This document shows, one piece after another, positions 1 through 7,681 of a stretch of DNA of 64,000 nt (positions are counted from its first letter, which is position 1; the number at the start of each line of letters is the position of its first letter). A program made the position numbers and the translations under genes. A model generated the notes under the pieces. The model was not told where the DNA came from, did not search any database, and was given only the letters and a program-made list of their open reading frames with translations. Source of the DNA: Tissierella simiarum (GTDB taxonomy: Bacteria; Bacillota; Clostridia; Tissierellales; Tissierellaceae); contig NZ_JAHLPM010000002.1 in the NCBI RefSeq assembly GCF_018917865.1, forward strand, positions 62,001 to 126,000, in the 5' to 3' direction.

Positions 1-818
1 ACAAATAATCCTGCAATTTCATTACCGTAAAATTGAGCTTCAGAAAAGTCTGCAAAAACTCTTCTTACAAACCATGATGGTTTTCCCATCTCTTTCATAA
101 TATCTTCTTCGGATTTAGCTTTTCTATTTATAGCTTTAGAGGGCATTTTCTTCATCCAAGGCAAAGCCTTACAAATACCGCATATAATAATACCAGTCAA
201 AGCCATAGTGAATACATTTGAAACTACTCCCGGCACTTCTAATACAGGAATTATATTATTTGTTATCCAAAAAGCTACGGGAAATCCTATTATTCCTCCG
301 AGAATAGATCCTGTTAATAAAGCCTTAATGTTAGGTCCATATAATAACATTATAGCTGGAGGAGCCCCTACTACCATAACGAATGTTGGCAGCCAAGTAT
401 ATTCTCCACCGTTAAAAAATTTTGTATAATTTAATACAAATATAGCTATAAATAAGGACAATAATTGAGATGCTAACACCCATGGCCATAGGTTAGAACC
501 ATAAGATACATTAAATCCTGCTAAAGATGAATCTTTAACATCTAACCTCCAGGCAATAAAACCGCCTAAAACTATACCTATTGAAGCAAAAACACCAGCA
601 TAAAATTGAGGTTCAGTAAAGTTCATTATATACCATATAAACTTATAGAATGTGTTATTACCTGCATTAGAAACAATGGTATTGTAATCTAGCCAATTAC
701 TAGTAACTTTAATACTATTTAATATAAAGTATATTCCAAATCCTATGGCTAAAGTAATAATTAATCCAGCTAGAGAACCTAATTTATGATCTTGTTTATT
801 CTTTCTAAAACTTTCCAT
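1..818 (-). CDS. Multi-pass membrane protein, C-terminus cut off by the window edge
   Basis: The gene starts at ATG 818 behind a clean AGGAGG and stays open to the window edge, giving about 272 residues. It reads as a polytopic membrane protein with roughly six hydrophobic segments. A segment with ...EPQFYAG... near residue 67 is echoed by ...EAQFYGN... near the cut end, which suggests an internal duplication of a helical unit. I do not recognise the family. It is the last visible gene of a minus-strand operon with an M20 peptidase and an amidohydrolase, so a transporter for an amide or acylated amino acid is possible, but this rests on context only. Confidence 0.75.
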   Translation of the reverse strand, partial: MESFRKNKQDHKLGSLAGLIITLAIGFGIYFILNSIKVTSNWLDYNTIVSNAGNNTFYKFIWYIMNFTEPQFYAGVFASIGIVLGGFIAWRLDVKDSSLAGFNVSYGSNLWPWVLASQLLSLFIAIFVLNYTKFFNGGEYTWLPTFVMVVGAPPAIMLLYGPNIKALLTGSILGGIIGFPVAFWITNNIIPVLEVPGVVSNVFTMALTGIIICGICKALPWMKKMPSKAINRKAKSEEDIMKEMGKPSWFVRRVFADFSEAQFYGNEIAGLF

Positions 819-832
819 AGTCTTCCTCCTAT

Positions 833-1993
833 CTATTGGTTTAGAATATGAGAAATATAAAATTTAGCCATTCTAACAACTGATTGTATTTCTATTCTTT
901 CATTTTTTTGATGAGCCATTTTTTCTTCTCCAGGACCTAATATCACGAAGGGTACATTATAAAAAGGAATTACTTGAGAAGCATCAGTGTAAAAGTTGAT
1001 TCCTTTAAAGTCTACTGGATAATCTAATTCTTCATAGGTTTTTATAATGTCTTTTACAAATTGTTCTTCCTTTTTTGTAGATATAGCTGGTCTATTATTT
1101 TCTATTACAATATTTAACTTTAATTGTGGGTTAAGTTCCTCCATTTCATCAGCAATCCTAAATGCCTTGTCCATTATATCTTCATGATCCATACCCGGGA
1201 CTGTCCGAATATCCAAGGTTGCTTCTGCTTTACTAGGAGTAATATTGGTTTTAACACCACCTTTTAACTGAGTTATTGCAAATGTGGCTCTACCTAAAAG
1301 GGGATGTTGTTTTTCTAAATCTACAATTTTCTTTAGTTTATATATAAAATCTATTAAGTTTTCTACTGCATTTACTCCTAACTCTGGTTTAGAACCATGA
1401 GATTCTTTACCTGTAGCAAAGATTTGAAGCCACAAAGCTCCTTTTTCACATAATCCTATTTTTTCATCAGAAGGTTCTGCTATAAATATAACAGATACTC
1501 CATCTAAATATCCTTCTTCTCTTAAGGATGTTATTCCAATACCTCCTGATTCTTCATCAGCAGTAAATAGAAATTTCAAGTTAACTGAAGGAGTAATATG
1601 ATTTTCAATAAAGTATAAGGCAGTTAAAATCATAGATGTTACTCCTCCTTTCATATCAGAAGATCCTCTTCCATAAAGATAGCCTTCTTCTATTAATCCT
1701 TCAAAAGGCGGATAATCCCAAGAAGATTCATCAGAAACAGGGACTGTATCTATATGTCCTATAAATGCTAAGGAATCCTTCCCTTTCCCAGGAATATTTA
1801 TAACTAAAGACCCTCTGTTATTACCATGGTCTAATATATGGTAATCTACATCTTTAGGAAAATAGTCTAATATAGCCTTCACCATATCCATTTCATTTCC
1901 TAGAGGGTTGGTAGAATTGGTCTTAACTAACTTTTTCAATATTAAAGTAGCTTTATCTTCATTTAAAAAATCATTCCTAATATGGTTTCCCAA
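833..1993 (-). CDS. M20-family metallopeptidase (ArgE/DapE/deacylase type)
   Basis: About 386 residues. Metal-site motifs of the M20 family are present: GHIDTVP, a GRGSSDMKGG block and ADEESGG with the catalytic Glu, followed by a dimerisation lid and a C-terminal HQKNE with the last metal His. The family hydrolyses amide bonds of small N-acyl amino acids or dipeptides in the cytoplasm. An in-frame TTG at 2011 lies just upstream of the Shine-Dalgarno AAAGGAGGG, whereas TTG 1993 sits six bases after it, so I place the start at 1993. The gene lies between an amidohydrolase and a membrane protein in one operon. The exact substrate cannot be read from the sequence. Confidence 0.85.
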   Translation of the reverse strand: MGNHIRNDFLNEDKATLILKKLVKTNSTNPLGNEMDMVKAILDYFPKDVDYHILDHGNNRGSLVINIPGKGKDSLAFIGHIDTVPVSDESSWDYPPFEGLIEEGYLYGRGSSDMKGGVTSMILTALYFIENHITPSVNLKFLFTADEESGGIGITSLREEGYLDGVSVIFIAEPSDEKIGLCEKGALWLQIFATGKESHGSKPELGVNAVENLIDFIYKLKKIVDLEKQHPLLGRATFAITQLKGGVKTNITPSKAEATLDIRTVPGMDHEDIMDKAFRIADEMEELNPQLKLNIVIENNRPAISTKKEEQFVKDIIKTYEELDYPVDFKGINFYTDASQVIPFYNVPFVILGPGEEKMAHQKNERIEIQSVVRMAKFYISHILNQ

Positions 1994-2013
1994 GCTACTC
2001 CCTCCTTTCAAAT

Positions 2014-3366
2014 TTATTTTTTTAATGAAAAGATTACTAAGTCACCAACTCCAGTTCTCTTAACCATACCAAACTTACTTACAAATCCGCCAGCACCACT
2101 ACCTCGCCTTACTGCTCTATTTTCAAACCCTACTACTTCTCCATTTACGATGGTATATACAGCAGATTTAACATCTTTATTTATAACAGTAACATTGCCT
2201 AATGCTCCTTTTCCTAGATGCCCTACTTTTTCAGTCCACCAGTTATCCCCAGTTTTTTCCTCCATTAATTTTACAGGATTATAGGTCATAGTTGCCACAC
2301 TGTCCTTTAAAGGCAATACTCCCATTTCAACTAACTCTAATATAGCGGGAACATTATCTCTTGTATCCCCAAAGCCTTTCATAGTAGCATCATTTTGACC
2401 ATCAGAAATCAATACATCCACTATACCTTTTTCTAAAGCATCGTAGGCAATTTCTTGGGCTTTCTTTGGCATGATAAGACCTTCTCTACTTCCTCCACCT
2501 TTTCTAAGCATAGTTGTAACAAATTCTCCAGTAACATGAGTCTTTTTACATAAATCTACTATTATCTTCATTGCTTCTATAGAATCCATATGAGTTCCAC
2601 AGCCTGCTGCTGTAGCATGACCTAAATGCAACGGTCTTCCTTTAGAAAGTTCTTCTAACCTTAAAGCATGAGCTGGATCTTGAGTATGAGTCATATATAC
2701 TAGTTTCGCCTTAGATGTTATTTCAAATATCTTATCTATGTTTTCATCAGACATAATAAAATGACCCATATGATCTTTAATTCCTACAATTAATGGAGCT
2801 GTAGTATTAGTAATTCCATTTCTAGTCATTTTGGTAGCAGCTATATCTGGATCTAATTCTCCTTTATATAACTGAATCAACTCTTCTACAGATAGCATAG
2901 TGGATAATACACTGGCCGCTCCTTGATAAACTCCAATATTTAAAGGCAACCCTCTATCTATTTCTGCACCTAATAATGCAGGTGCCATAAAAGTATTTCC
3001 TGCTCCAGGAGAAAGTCCCATAGTGACACCGTTTGCAGCAGCTCCATACATTGGATTTGTACTTACTTCAAATAAATCACCTAAGTGAAGATGCATATCT
3101 ATAATTCCCGGCACTACAAGTAGCTCTTCACAATTAATAACCATATCTCCTTTTTCTGGATTAATATTAGAAGCCACTTCTTCAATTAATCCTTGATATA
3201 TGGCTATATCTTTTACTTCTTCTATGTTGTTTTTAGGGTCTACTACTAGTCCATTTTTAAGAATTATTCTTCCCGTTTCTTTTACTTCTCCTATAGGATT
3301 ACTAAGTTTATTATCTTTTACTGAGGCTAAAATTTCTTTCATCATGCCTACATTTTTTTCATACAT
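2014..3366 (-). CDS. Amidohydrolase-superfamily metallohydrolase, substrate unknown
   Basis: 450 residues with the amidohydrolase layout: a small beta-sandwich (RIILKNGLVVDP), then PGIIDMHLHLGD with the HxH metal pair, a histidine-rich barrel (YMTHTQDP, LHLGHATAAG) and a late Asp in LISDGQND. The end returns to the sandwich (VTVINKDVKSAVY). It differs from the hydantoinase, adenine deaminase and guanine deaminase elsewhere in the window and lacks an obvious carboxylated-lysine motif. The glycine-rich C-terminus (RRGSGAGGF) is unusual. The start is supported by GGAGG nine bases upstream. It lies two genes from a PucR regulator, which hints at nitrogen-compound use. An N-acyl-D-amino-acid or cyclic amide hydrolase is possible. 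Confidence 0.75.
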   Translation of the reverse strand: MYEKNVGMMKEILASVKDNKLSNPIGEVKETGRIILKNGLVVDPKNNIEEVKDIAIYQGLIEEVASNINPEKGDMVINCEELLVVPGIIDMHLHLGDLFEVSTNPMYGAAANGVTMGLSPGAGNTFMAPALLGAEIDRGLPLNIGVYQGAASVLSTMLSVEELIQLYKGELDPDIAATKMTRNGITNTTAPLIVGIKDHMGHFIMSDENIDKIFEITSKAKLVYMTHTQDPAHALRLEELSKGRPLHLGHATAAGCGTHMDSIEAMKIIVDLCKKTHVTGEFVTTMLRKGGGSREGLIMPKKAQEIAYDALEKGIVDVLISDGQNDATMKGFGDTRDNVPAILELVEMGVLPLKDSVATMTYNPVKLMEEKTGDNWWTEKVGHLGKGALGNVTVINKDVKSAVYTIVNGEVVGFENRAVRRGSGAGGFVSKFGMVKRTGVGDLVIFSLKK

Positions 3367-3453
3367 AAATAGTATCCTCCTTTTGTTTTTTTACTTCTTA
3401 TGTTAATTTTATAACTATTATTGTTTATATTCATTGTCCATGAAGTATAAAAA

Positions 3454-3474
3454 GAAGACTAAATATTAGTCTTC
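3454..3474 (-). terminator. Perfect hairpin overlapping the pucR-type stop codon
   Basis: Nine-base arms (GAAGACTAA / TTAGTCTTC) around a three-base loop, followed on the minus strand by TTTTTAT. The left arm contains the last codons and stop of the upstream gene, a compact rho-independent terminator. Confidence 0.8.
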
Positions 3475-5063
3475 ATGTACAAGGAATATTGATCTGACAT
3501 ACTCATTAGTCTTAAACAGAATTCAATATTAAACTTGGTTTCTCTATTATTTAAATCTAATTTTAAAACCTCACAAATTTTACCATATCTATATTTCATA
3601 GTGTTATAATGTATAAATAATTGTTCTGCTGTAGACTTTAAATTCCAATCATTTTTTACCAAGCAATACAAAGTTTCTACGTATTTTGTATTATTACTCT
3701 TGTCATAATCTACTAATGATTTAATGTTTTTATTACAAAAAGATTTTGCTTCTTCTTCTAAAGATAAATTATATAAAACATTGTAGATACCTAAGTCAGA
3801 GTAAAATACAATTCTATCTTTTTCATATATAGATCTGCCTATTCTTACTGCTTTTTGGGATTCTATAAAGCTAATATAAACATCCATTACAGACTCCTTA
3901 TAGCTTCCAATTCCAATAGTTAAAGTAAAATTACTCCTATTTCTAACTTCTTCCCTAAGATTCTCTAAGACTTTCTGTAATCTTTCTTGAAACTTTATAT
4001 ATTCATCTATATCTGGTTCAATTAAATAAATAGTACTATCACTAAAGGTAGTATAGTAAACCTTCGAAAAGTTTTCCTTCATAATTTTTCTAGAGATGGA
4101 AAAGATTTTATCCCTTTCTATTTCTAAATTTCTTGTATTCTCTATAGAGATAAACTTCTCTTTAAAATTATCAATATCTAAAGTAATACAGATAAGACCT
4201 TTATCCATTTTCCATCCATAAAGAGCAGCTCTATTTTCCACTTCTTCTTTAGTTCTTATATTGTTCATAAGCAAATCTTGGACAAATTCATCTCTATATT
4301 TTTGTTCTATTTGACTGTTAGATAGTTTTTTCTGAATTTCTAATTTCAATACAGTACTGGCATGTTCAATAGTTACTTTTTCTAATCCATCATTATCTTC
4401 TTTTTCTTTTGTTACTATTAAATATCCGTATAATACGCTGCCTATTCTAACAGGATAAGAACTATATTTTTTAAGTAAATTATCCAGCCTAATTTCCCCA
4501 ATATCAGATTTAAATTCCTTAGTATTTGACCTAATATAATTCTTATTAAACAATAAATCAATATAAGCTACGCTTTTCCCTAAAATCCTGTAAAGAGTAT
4601 TCATTATATCCTCTGTACCCTTTCCTTTAATAGCAATCTCAGTAAAAGATCTATGGATTTTCTCCGATCTTTCTAATTTCTTAGCTTGAGTATTTACGAT
4701 TCTAGATAATACCGGATTTATTACGTCTGTAAAAGCATAATGATCAGGAACAAATATAATAGGAAATTTCAGCTGATCTCCTACTTTTTTTACTTCCTCT
4801 GGAAGTTTTTTTATAAATCGATTCAATTTTATTCCCAAAGCTGACGTTCCAGCATTATTTAACCTTATTACTAAATCCTTCAACTCTAAAGGATCATCCT
4901 TCATTACGTATGCCGTTGTAATTAAGAACTCTCCTCCCTTCATCCAGTTATATATATCTGGAGCATCCATTACACTAACAGTACTCACATTTCTATTTAG
5001 TCCTTCTTCTCCTGCTAAAACATAAAAATCATCAAATTGTTTAAGTAAATCCTGAACCCTCAT
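3459..5063 (-). CDS. PucR-family transcriptional regulator
   Basis: About 534 residues: an N-terminal PucR domain beginning MRVQDLLKQF, a middle CdaR/GGDEF-like region and a C-terminal helix-turn-helix (STAEQLFIHYNTMKYR). Members sense purine or ureide compounds or related nitrogen sources and activate or repress neighbouring catabolic genes. A longer reading from 5093 adds ten residues, but family members start at the MRVxDLL block, and GGAAGGGAAG precedes that ATG. It is transcribed toward the amidohydrolase/M20/membrane operon, which it may control, and is separated from it by a terminator. A paralogue lies at 47430-49103. Confidence 0.88.
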   Translation of the reverse strand: MRVQDLLKQFDDFYVLAGEEGLNRNVSTVSVMDAPDIYNWMKGGEFLITTAYVMKDDPLELKDLVIRLNNAGTSALGIKLNRFIKKLPEEVKKVGDQLKFPIIFVPDHYAFTDVINPVLSRIVNTQAKKLERSEKIHRSFTEIAIKGKGTEDIMNTLYRILGKSVAYIDLLFNKNYIRSNTKEFKSDIGEIRLDNLLKKYSSYPVRIGSVLYGYLIVTKEKEDNDGLEKVTIEHASTVLKLEIQKKLSNSQIEQKYRDEFVQDLLMNNIRTKEEVENRAALYGWKMDKGLICITLDIDNFKEKFISIENTRNLEIERDKIFSISRKIMKENFSKVYYTTFSDSTIYLIEPDIDEYIKFQERLQKVLENLREEVRNRSNFTLTIGIGSYKESVMDVYISFIESQKAVRIGRSIYEKDRIVFYSDLGIYNVLYNLSLEEEAKSFCNKNIKSLVDYDKSNNTKYVETLYCLVKNDWNLKSTAEQLFIHYNTMKYRYGKICEVLKLDLNNRETKFNIEFCLRLMSMSDQYSLYMKTNI

Positions 5064-5228
5064 AGTCTTCTTCCCTTCCGTAAAAGATTCCATCTCTATA
5101 TATACTTATGTCCATTTTCTTTACTTTTACTTATATCATTTTTTAACATCTAAATAGTGATTGAAGAAATTTAATATTTAGATTTTCATTGTATCATATT
5201 TAGTATATAGATAAATATTATACAAACA

Positions 5229-5267
5229 AAAATCTGCTTTTTGGTATAGTACCAAAAAGTAGATTTT
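5229..5267 (-). terminator. Rho-independent terminator after the PTS operon
   Basis: Eighteen-base arms, nearly perfect (one G-U type mismatch), around a three-base loop, with a T-run on the minus-strand side. It lies about 100 bases after the IIC stop, with no gene between. Confidence 0.8.
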
Positions 5268-5367
5268 ATTTATTAATTCTATTCTACATTTTCTTGGAAT
5301 TTTAATATTTATATAACTTTGTACTGATAAATTTTCTCTACTCTATCTTGCACCTCTTCGCTTTATT

Positions 5368-6714
5368 TTAAAAATCTAAACTGTCAAAGGATATATCACC
5401 ACTGTCTTCAGATTGAAGTCTATCTTCTTCCTTTAAATATTGACGATCCACTATTTTTATAAAGGGTATATAGATAAATACACCTATGATAAATAATATA
5501 ATTTGTAAAATAGCTCCTCTAATTCCAGATACTAAAAAGCCTGAGAATACTAGAGGTGTAGTCCAAGGTACTGATACTCCATTTGTGAGAGGAACAATAC
5601 CTAAGCTCATAGCAAAATAAGCAATTATAATATTTATAGTGGGAACCAACATAAATGGTATCAACATTATTGGGTTAAGCATTATAGGTAGACCAAATAT
5701 AATAGGTTCATTAATTCCAAATATTCCTGGCAATAAAGATAGTTTTCCTAGTTCTTTTATACGTTTACTTTTACAGATATATAGCATGGCGACAATTAAA
5801 GACAATGTACTTCCTGCCCCTCCAAAGGTAGCAAACATATCTTGAAATGTACCAGTGATGATATTTGGTATCGGTAATCCTGCTTGAAATGCAGCTAAAT
5901 TTTCAGCTGAAAGTACTCTTAATATTGGGTTATATACTGCCCCAACAACACTTGAACCATTGATTCCAAAGAACCAGAACAAATGTAAAAATATATAAGC
6001 AATAACCATAGCTGGCAAGGTATTTCCTAGGCTTGTCAATGGAGCTTGTAAATAAGTATAAATAATTTCATGTACATTTCCATAAGAAGTAAACTCAAAT
6101 AAAGTTTTAACTATAAAAAACACTACCATAACTATACCAGAAGGTATTAGCGCTGCGAAAGATTTAGCTACTGTTGGTGGGACTCCCTCCGGCATTTTAA
6201 TAATCCAGCCTTTTTTAACTATCTTAGCAAAAAGTAGTACAGAAGTTAAAGCTGTAATCATACCTACAAATAATCCATTAGAACCAACCCATTTCAAAGG
6301 TATACTTTTTACCTCATAAACAACTTCCATATCATTTGGAGTAAAATTTGTTATAAATGGAGTTAGTATAAAAAAAGCTACTAGAGCAATAGCACTTGAT
6401 GCAATAGCATCTACATCTAATTGTCTACCTAAACTATAACCAATTCCTAATACGGCTAGAATAGTCATTACATCAAAAGTTGCTCTTACAGGCTGCATTA
6501 ATTTTGTTGCCCAACCTTCTCCAAAAAATTTTGCTAAAAAATCATTCCATCCTGGTATTGGAAAGTTGGCAACAAGTAAGAAAAATGATCCTATGATTAA
6601 TAGAGGTGATGAAATTAAAAATCCATCTCGAATAGCAATTAAGTATTTATTCTTACCTATTTTTTCGGCAAGAGGCATTAAAAGCTTTTCTAAAGAATCC
6701 ATAAATCTTTGCAT
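5368..6714 (-). CDS. PTS system EIIC component, lactose/cellobiose family
   Basis: 448 residues with about ten hydrophobic segments and the family signature GINEPIIFGLPIMLNP near residue 330. This is the sugar-translocating membrane subunit; phosphate reaches the sugar from the IIB cysteine. It is the last gene of a IIA-IIB-IIC operon, 12 bases after IIB, behind a sigma-54 promoter. The family imports cellobiose, chitobiose, lactose and related beta-linked disaccharides. No glycosidase gene is present nearby, so the substrate is open. Confidence 0.92.
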   Translation of the reverse strand: MQRFMDSLEKLLMPLAEKIGKNKYLIAIRDGFLISSPLLIIGSFFLLVANFPIPGWNDFLAKFFGEGWATKLMQPVRATFDVMTILAVLGIGYSLGRQLDVDAIASSAIALVAFFILTPFITNFTPNDMEVVYEVKSIPLKWVGSNGLFVGMITALTSVLLFAKIVKKGWIIKMPEGVPPTVAKSFAALIPSGIVMVVFFIVKTLFEFTSYGNVHEIIYTYLQAPLTSLGNTLPAMVIAYIFLHLFWFFGINGSSVVGAVYNPILRVLSAENLAAFQAGLPIPNIITGTFQDMFATFGGAGSTLSLIVAMLYICKSKRIKELGKLSLLPGIFGINEPIIFGLPIMLNPIMLIPFMLVPTINIIIAYFAMSLGIVPLTNGVSVPWTTPLVFSGFLVSGIRGAILQIILFIIGVFIYIPFIKIVDRQYLKEEDRLQSEDSGDISFDSLDF

Positions 6715-6726
6715 AAAATATCCCTC

Positions 6727-7056
6727 CTATTTATTTTTTTCATTTTCTTTTATAAGTTTAATAGCAAATTTCAAAACGTTTTCACCATTCATTACCCCAT
6801 AATCTACTGGATTGATAACTTCTATAGGCATGCCTAAGTCTTTGTATTTTTCCTGCATTTCATTTAATAGAAATCTAACTTGAGGTCCTAACAATATACA
6901 ATCTGGTCTTTCCTCTGTTATAATGGCATGAGCTTTAACGAAAGGAAAGGCTTCAATTTTCACAGATAAATTATGTTTTTCAGCCACATCTTGCATTTTT
7001 TTTACTAATAAACTTGTAGACATACCAGCATCACAAAATAAATAAATTTTTCTCAT
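6727..7056 (-). CDS. PTS system EIIB component, lactose/cellobiose family
   Basis: 109 residues. MRKIYLFCDAGMSTSLLV shows the phosphorylated Cys8 in the CxxGxST P-loop typical of cellobiose-type IIB. It accepts phosphate from IIA and hands it to the sugar held by IIC. A good ribosome site (AGAGGAG) precedes it. It sits between IIA and IIC with short spacers, as expected for co-translation. Confidence 0.93.
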   Translation of the reverse strand: MRKIYLFCDAGMSTSLLVKKMQDVAEKHNLSVKIEAFPFVKAHAIITEERPDCILLGPQVRFLLNEMQEKYKDLGMPIEVINPVDYGVMNGENVLKFAIKLIKENEKNK

Positions 7057-7075
7057 ATGAAAAACTCCTCTCTAA

Positions 7076-7429
7076 TTATTTATTTTTCAATTCATTTTTT
7101 AATTGGTTTATTTCTTTTTGCATAGAAATCATATTCTTTATTAAATTTTGAGATAGTATAGTACTCATTAAATGATCTTGGGCATGAACCATCAATAAAT
7201 TAATTTCTCTGTGTTGACCAGCAGCTTCCCCTTGTATTAGCTTTGTTTGTATATTATGAGCTTTTAATATGCTTTCTGTAGCCATATCCATAAGTTTTTC
7301 TGCCTCATTATATTCTTCCTTTTTTACTGCATTAAAAGCTTCAAATATTAGACTCCTTCCTTCACCAGAACAGCTTATCAAATTAAATATAATTTCTTCC
7401 TCAATATCTAGATCTTTTATATTTGCCAT
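7076..7429 (-). CDS. PTS system EIIA component, lactose/cellobiose family
   Basis: 117 residues, all-helical type, with the active-site histidine in LLMVHAQDHLM (His82) that receives phosphate from HPr. It is the first gene of the PTS operon. The start at 7429 follows GGAGG, about 40 bases downstream of a sigma-54 promoter. Confidence 0.93.
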   Translation of the reverse strand: MANIKDLDIEEEIIFNLISCSGEGRSLIFEAFNAVKKEEYNEAEKLMDMATESILKAHNIQTKLIQGEAAGQHREINLLMVHAQDHLMSTILSQNLIKNMISMQKEINQLKNELKNK

Positions 7430-7469
7430 GTAGATTCCTCCAAACTTTTAGATGTTGTAAATAATATAT

Positions 7470-7486
7470 AGCAATTTTCATACCAA
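7470..7486 (-). promoter_or_regulatory. Sigma-54 (-24/-12) promoter of the PTS operon
   Basis: The minus strand reads TTGGTATGAAAATTGCT, matching the sigma-54 pattern TGGCAC-N5-TTGCW with exact spacing between the GG and GC. The IIA start codon is about 40 bases downstream. The adjacent gene encodes an AAA+ activator of the kind that only works with sigma-54 polymerase. Confidence 0.85.
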
Positions 7487-7538
7487 GTTATTTAAACAGC
7501 TCGTTATCTAATAAATTGGGCAATATATATATTTCTTC

Positions 7539-7675
7539 TATACTCATTTTATACACATCAGCTTGAAATCCTTAAATTAAAATAAAAAACAAGATCTTAA
7601 GCTTTAGTACACTAACTTAAAACCTTGTTTTTCATAATTTTATATACACATTCATTGCTATTCTATACACATCAG
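7539..7675 (-). promoter_or_regulatory. Four phased TATACACATCAG-like sites, probable activator sites
   Basis: The plus strand shows TATACTCAT (7539), TATACACATCAG (7550), TATACACATTCA (7643) and TATACACATCAG (7664). The starts are 11, 93 and 21 bases apart, close to whole helical turns. They lie about 55-190 bases upstream of the sigma-54 promoter, the usual place for an enhancer-binding protein. The levR-type terminator lies between the two pairs. Confidence 0.55.
7585..7632 (-). terminator. Terminator after the LevR-like gene
   Basis: Outer arms AAAAACAAG / CTTGTTTTT with an inner imperfect stem, and T-rich sequence on the minus-strand exit side. It lies about 50 bases after the stop of the activator gene. 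Confidence 0.7.
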
Positions 7676-7681
7676 TATATT

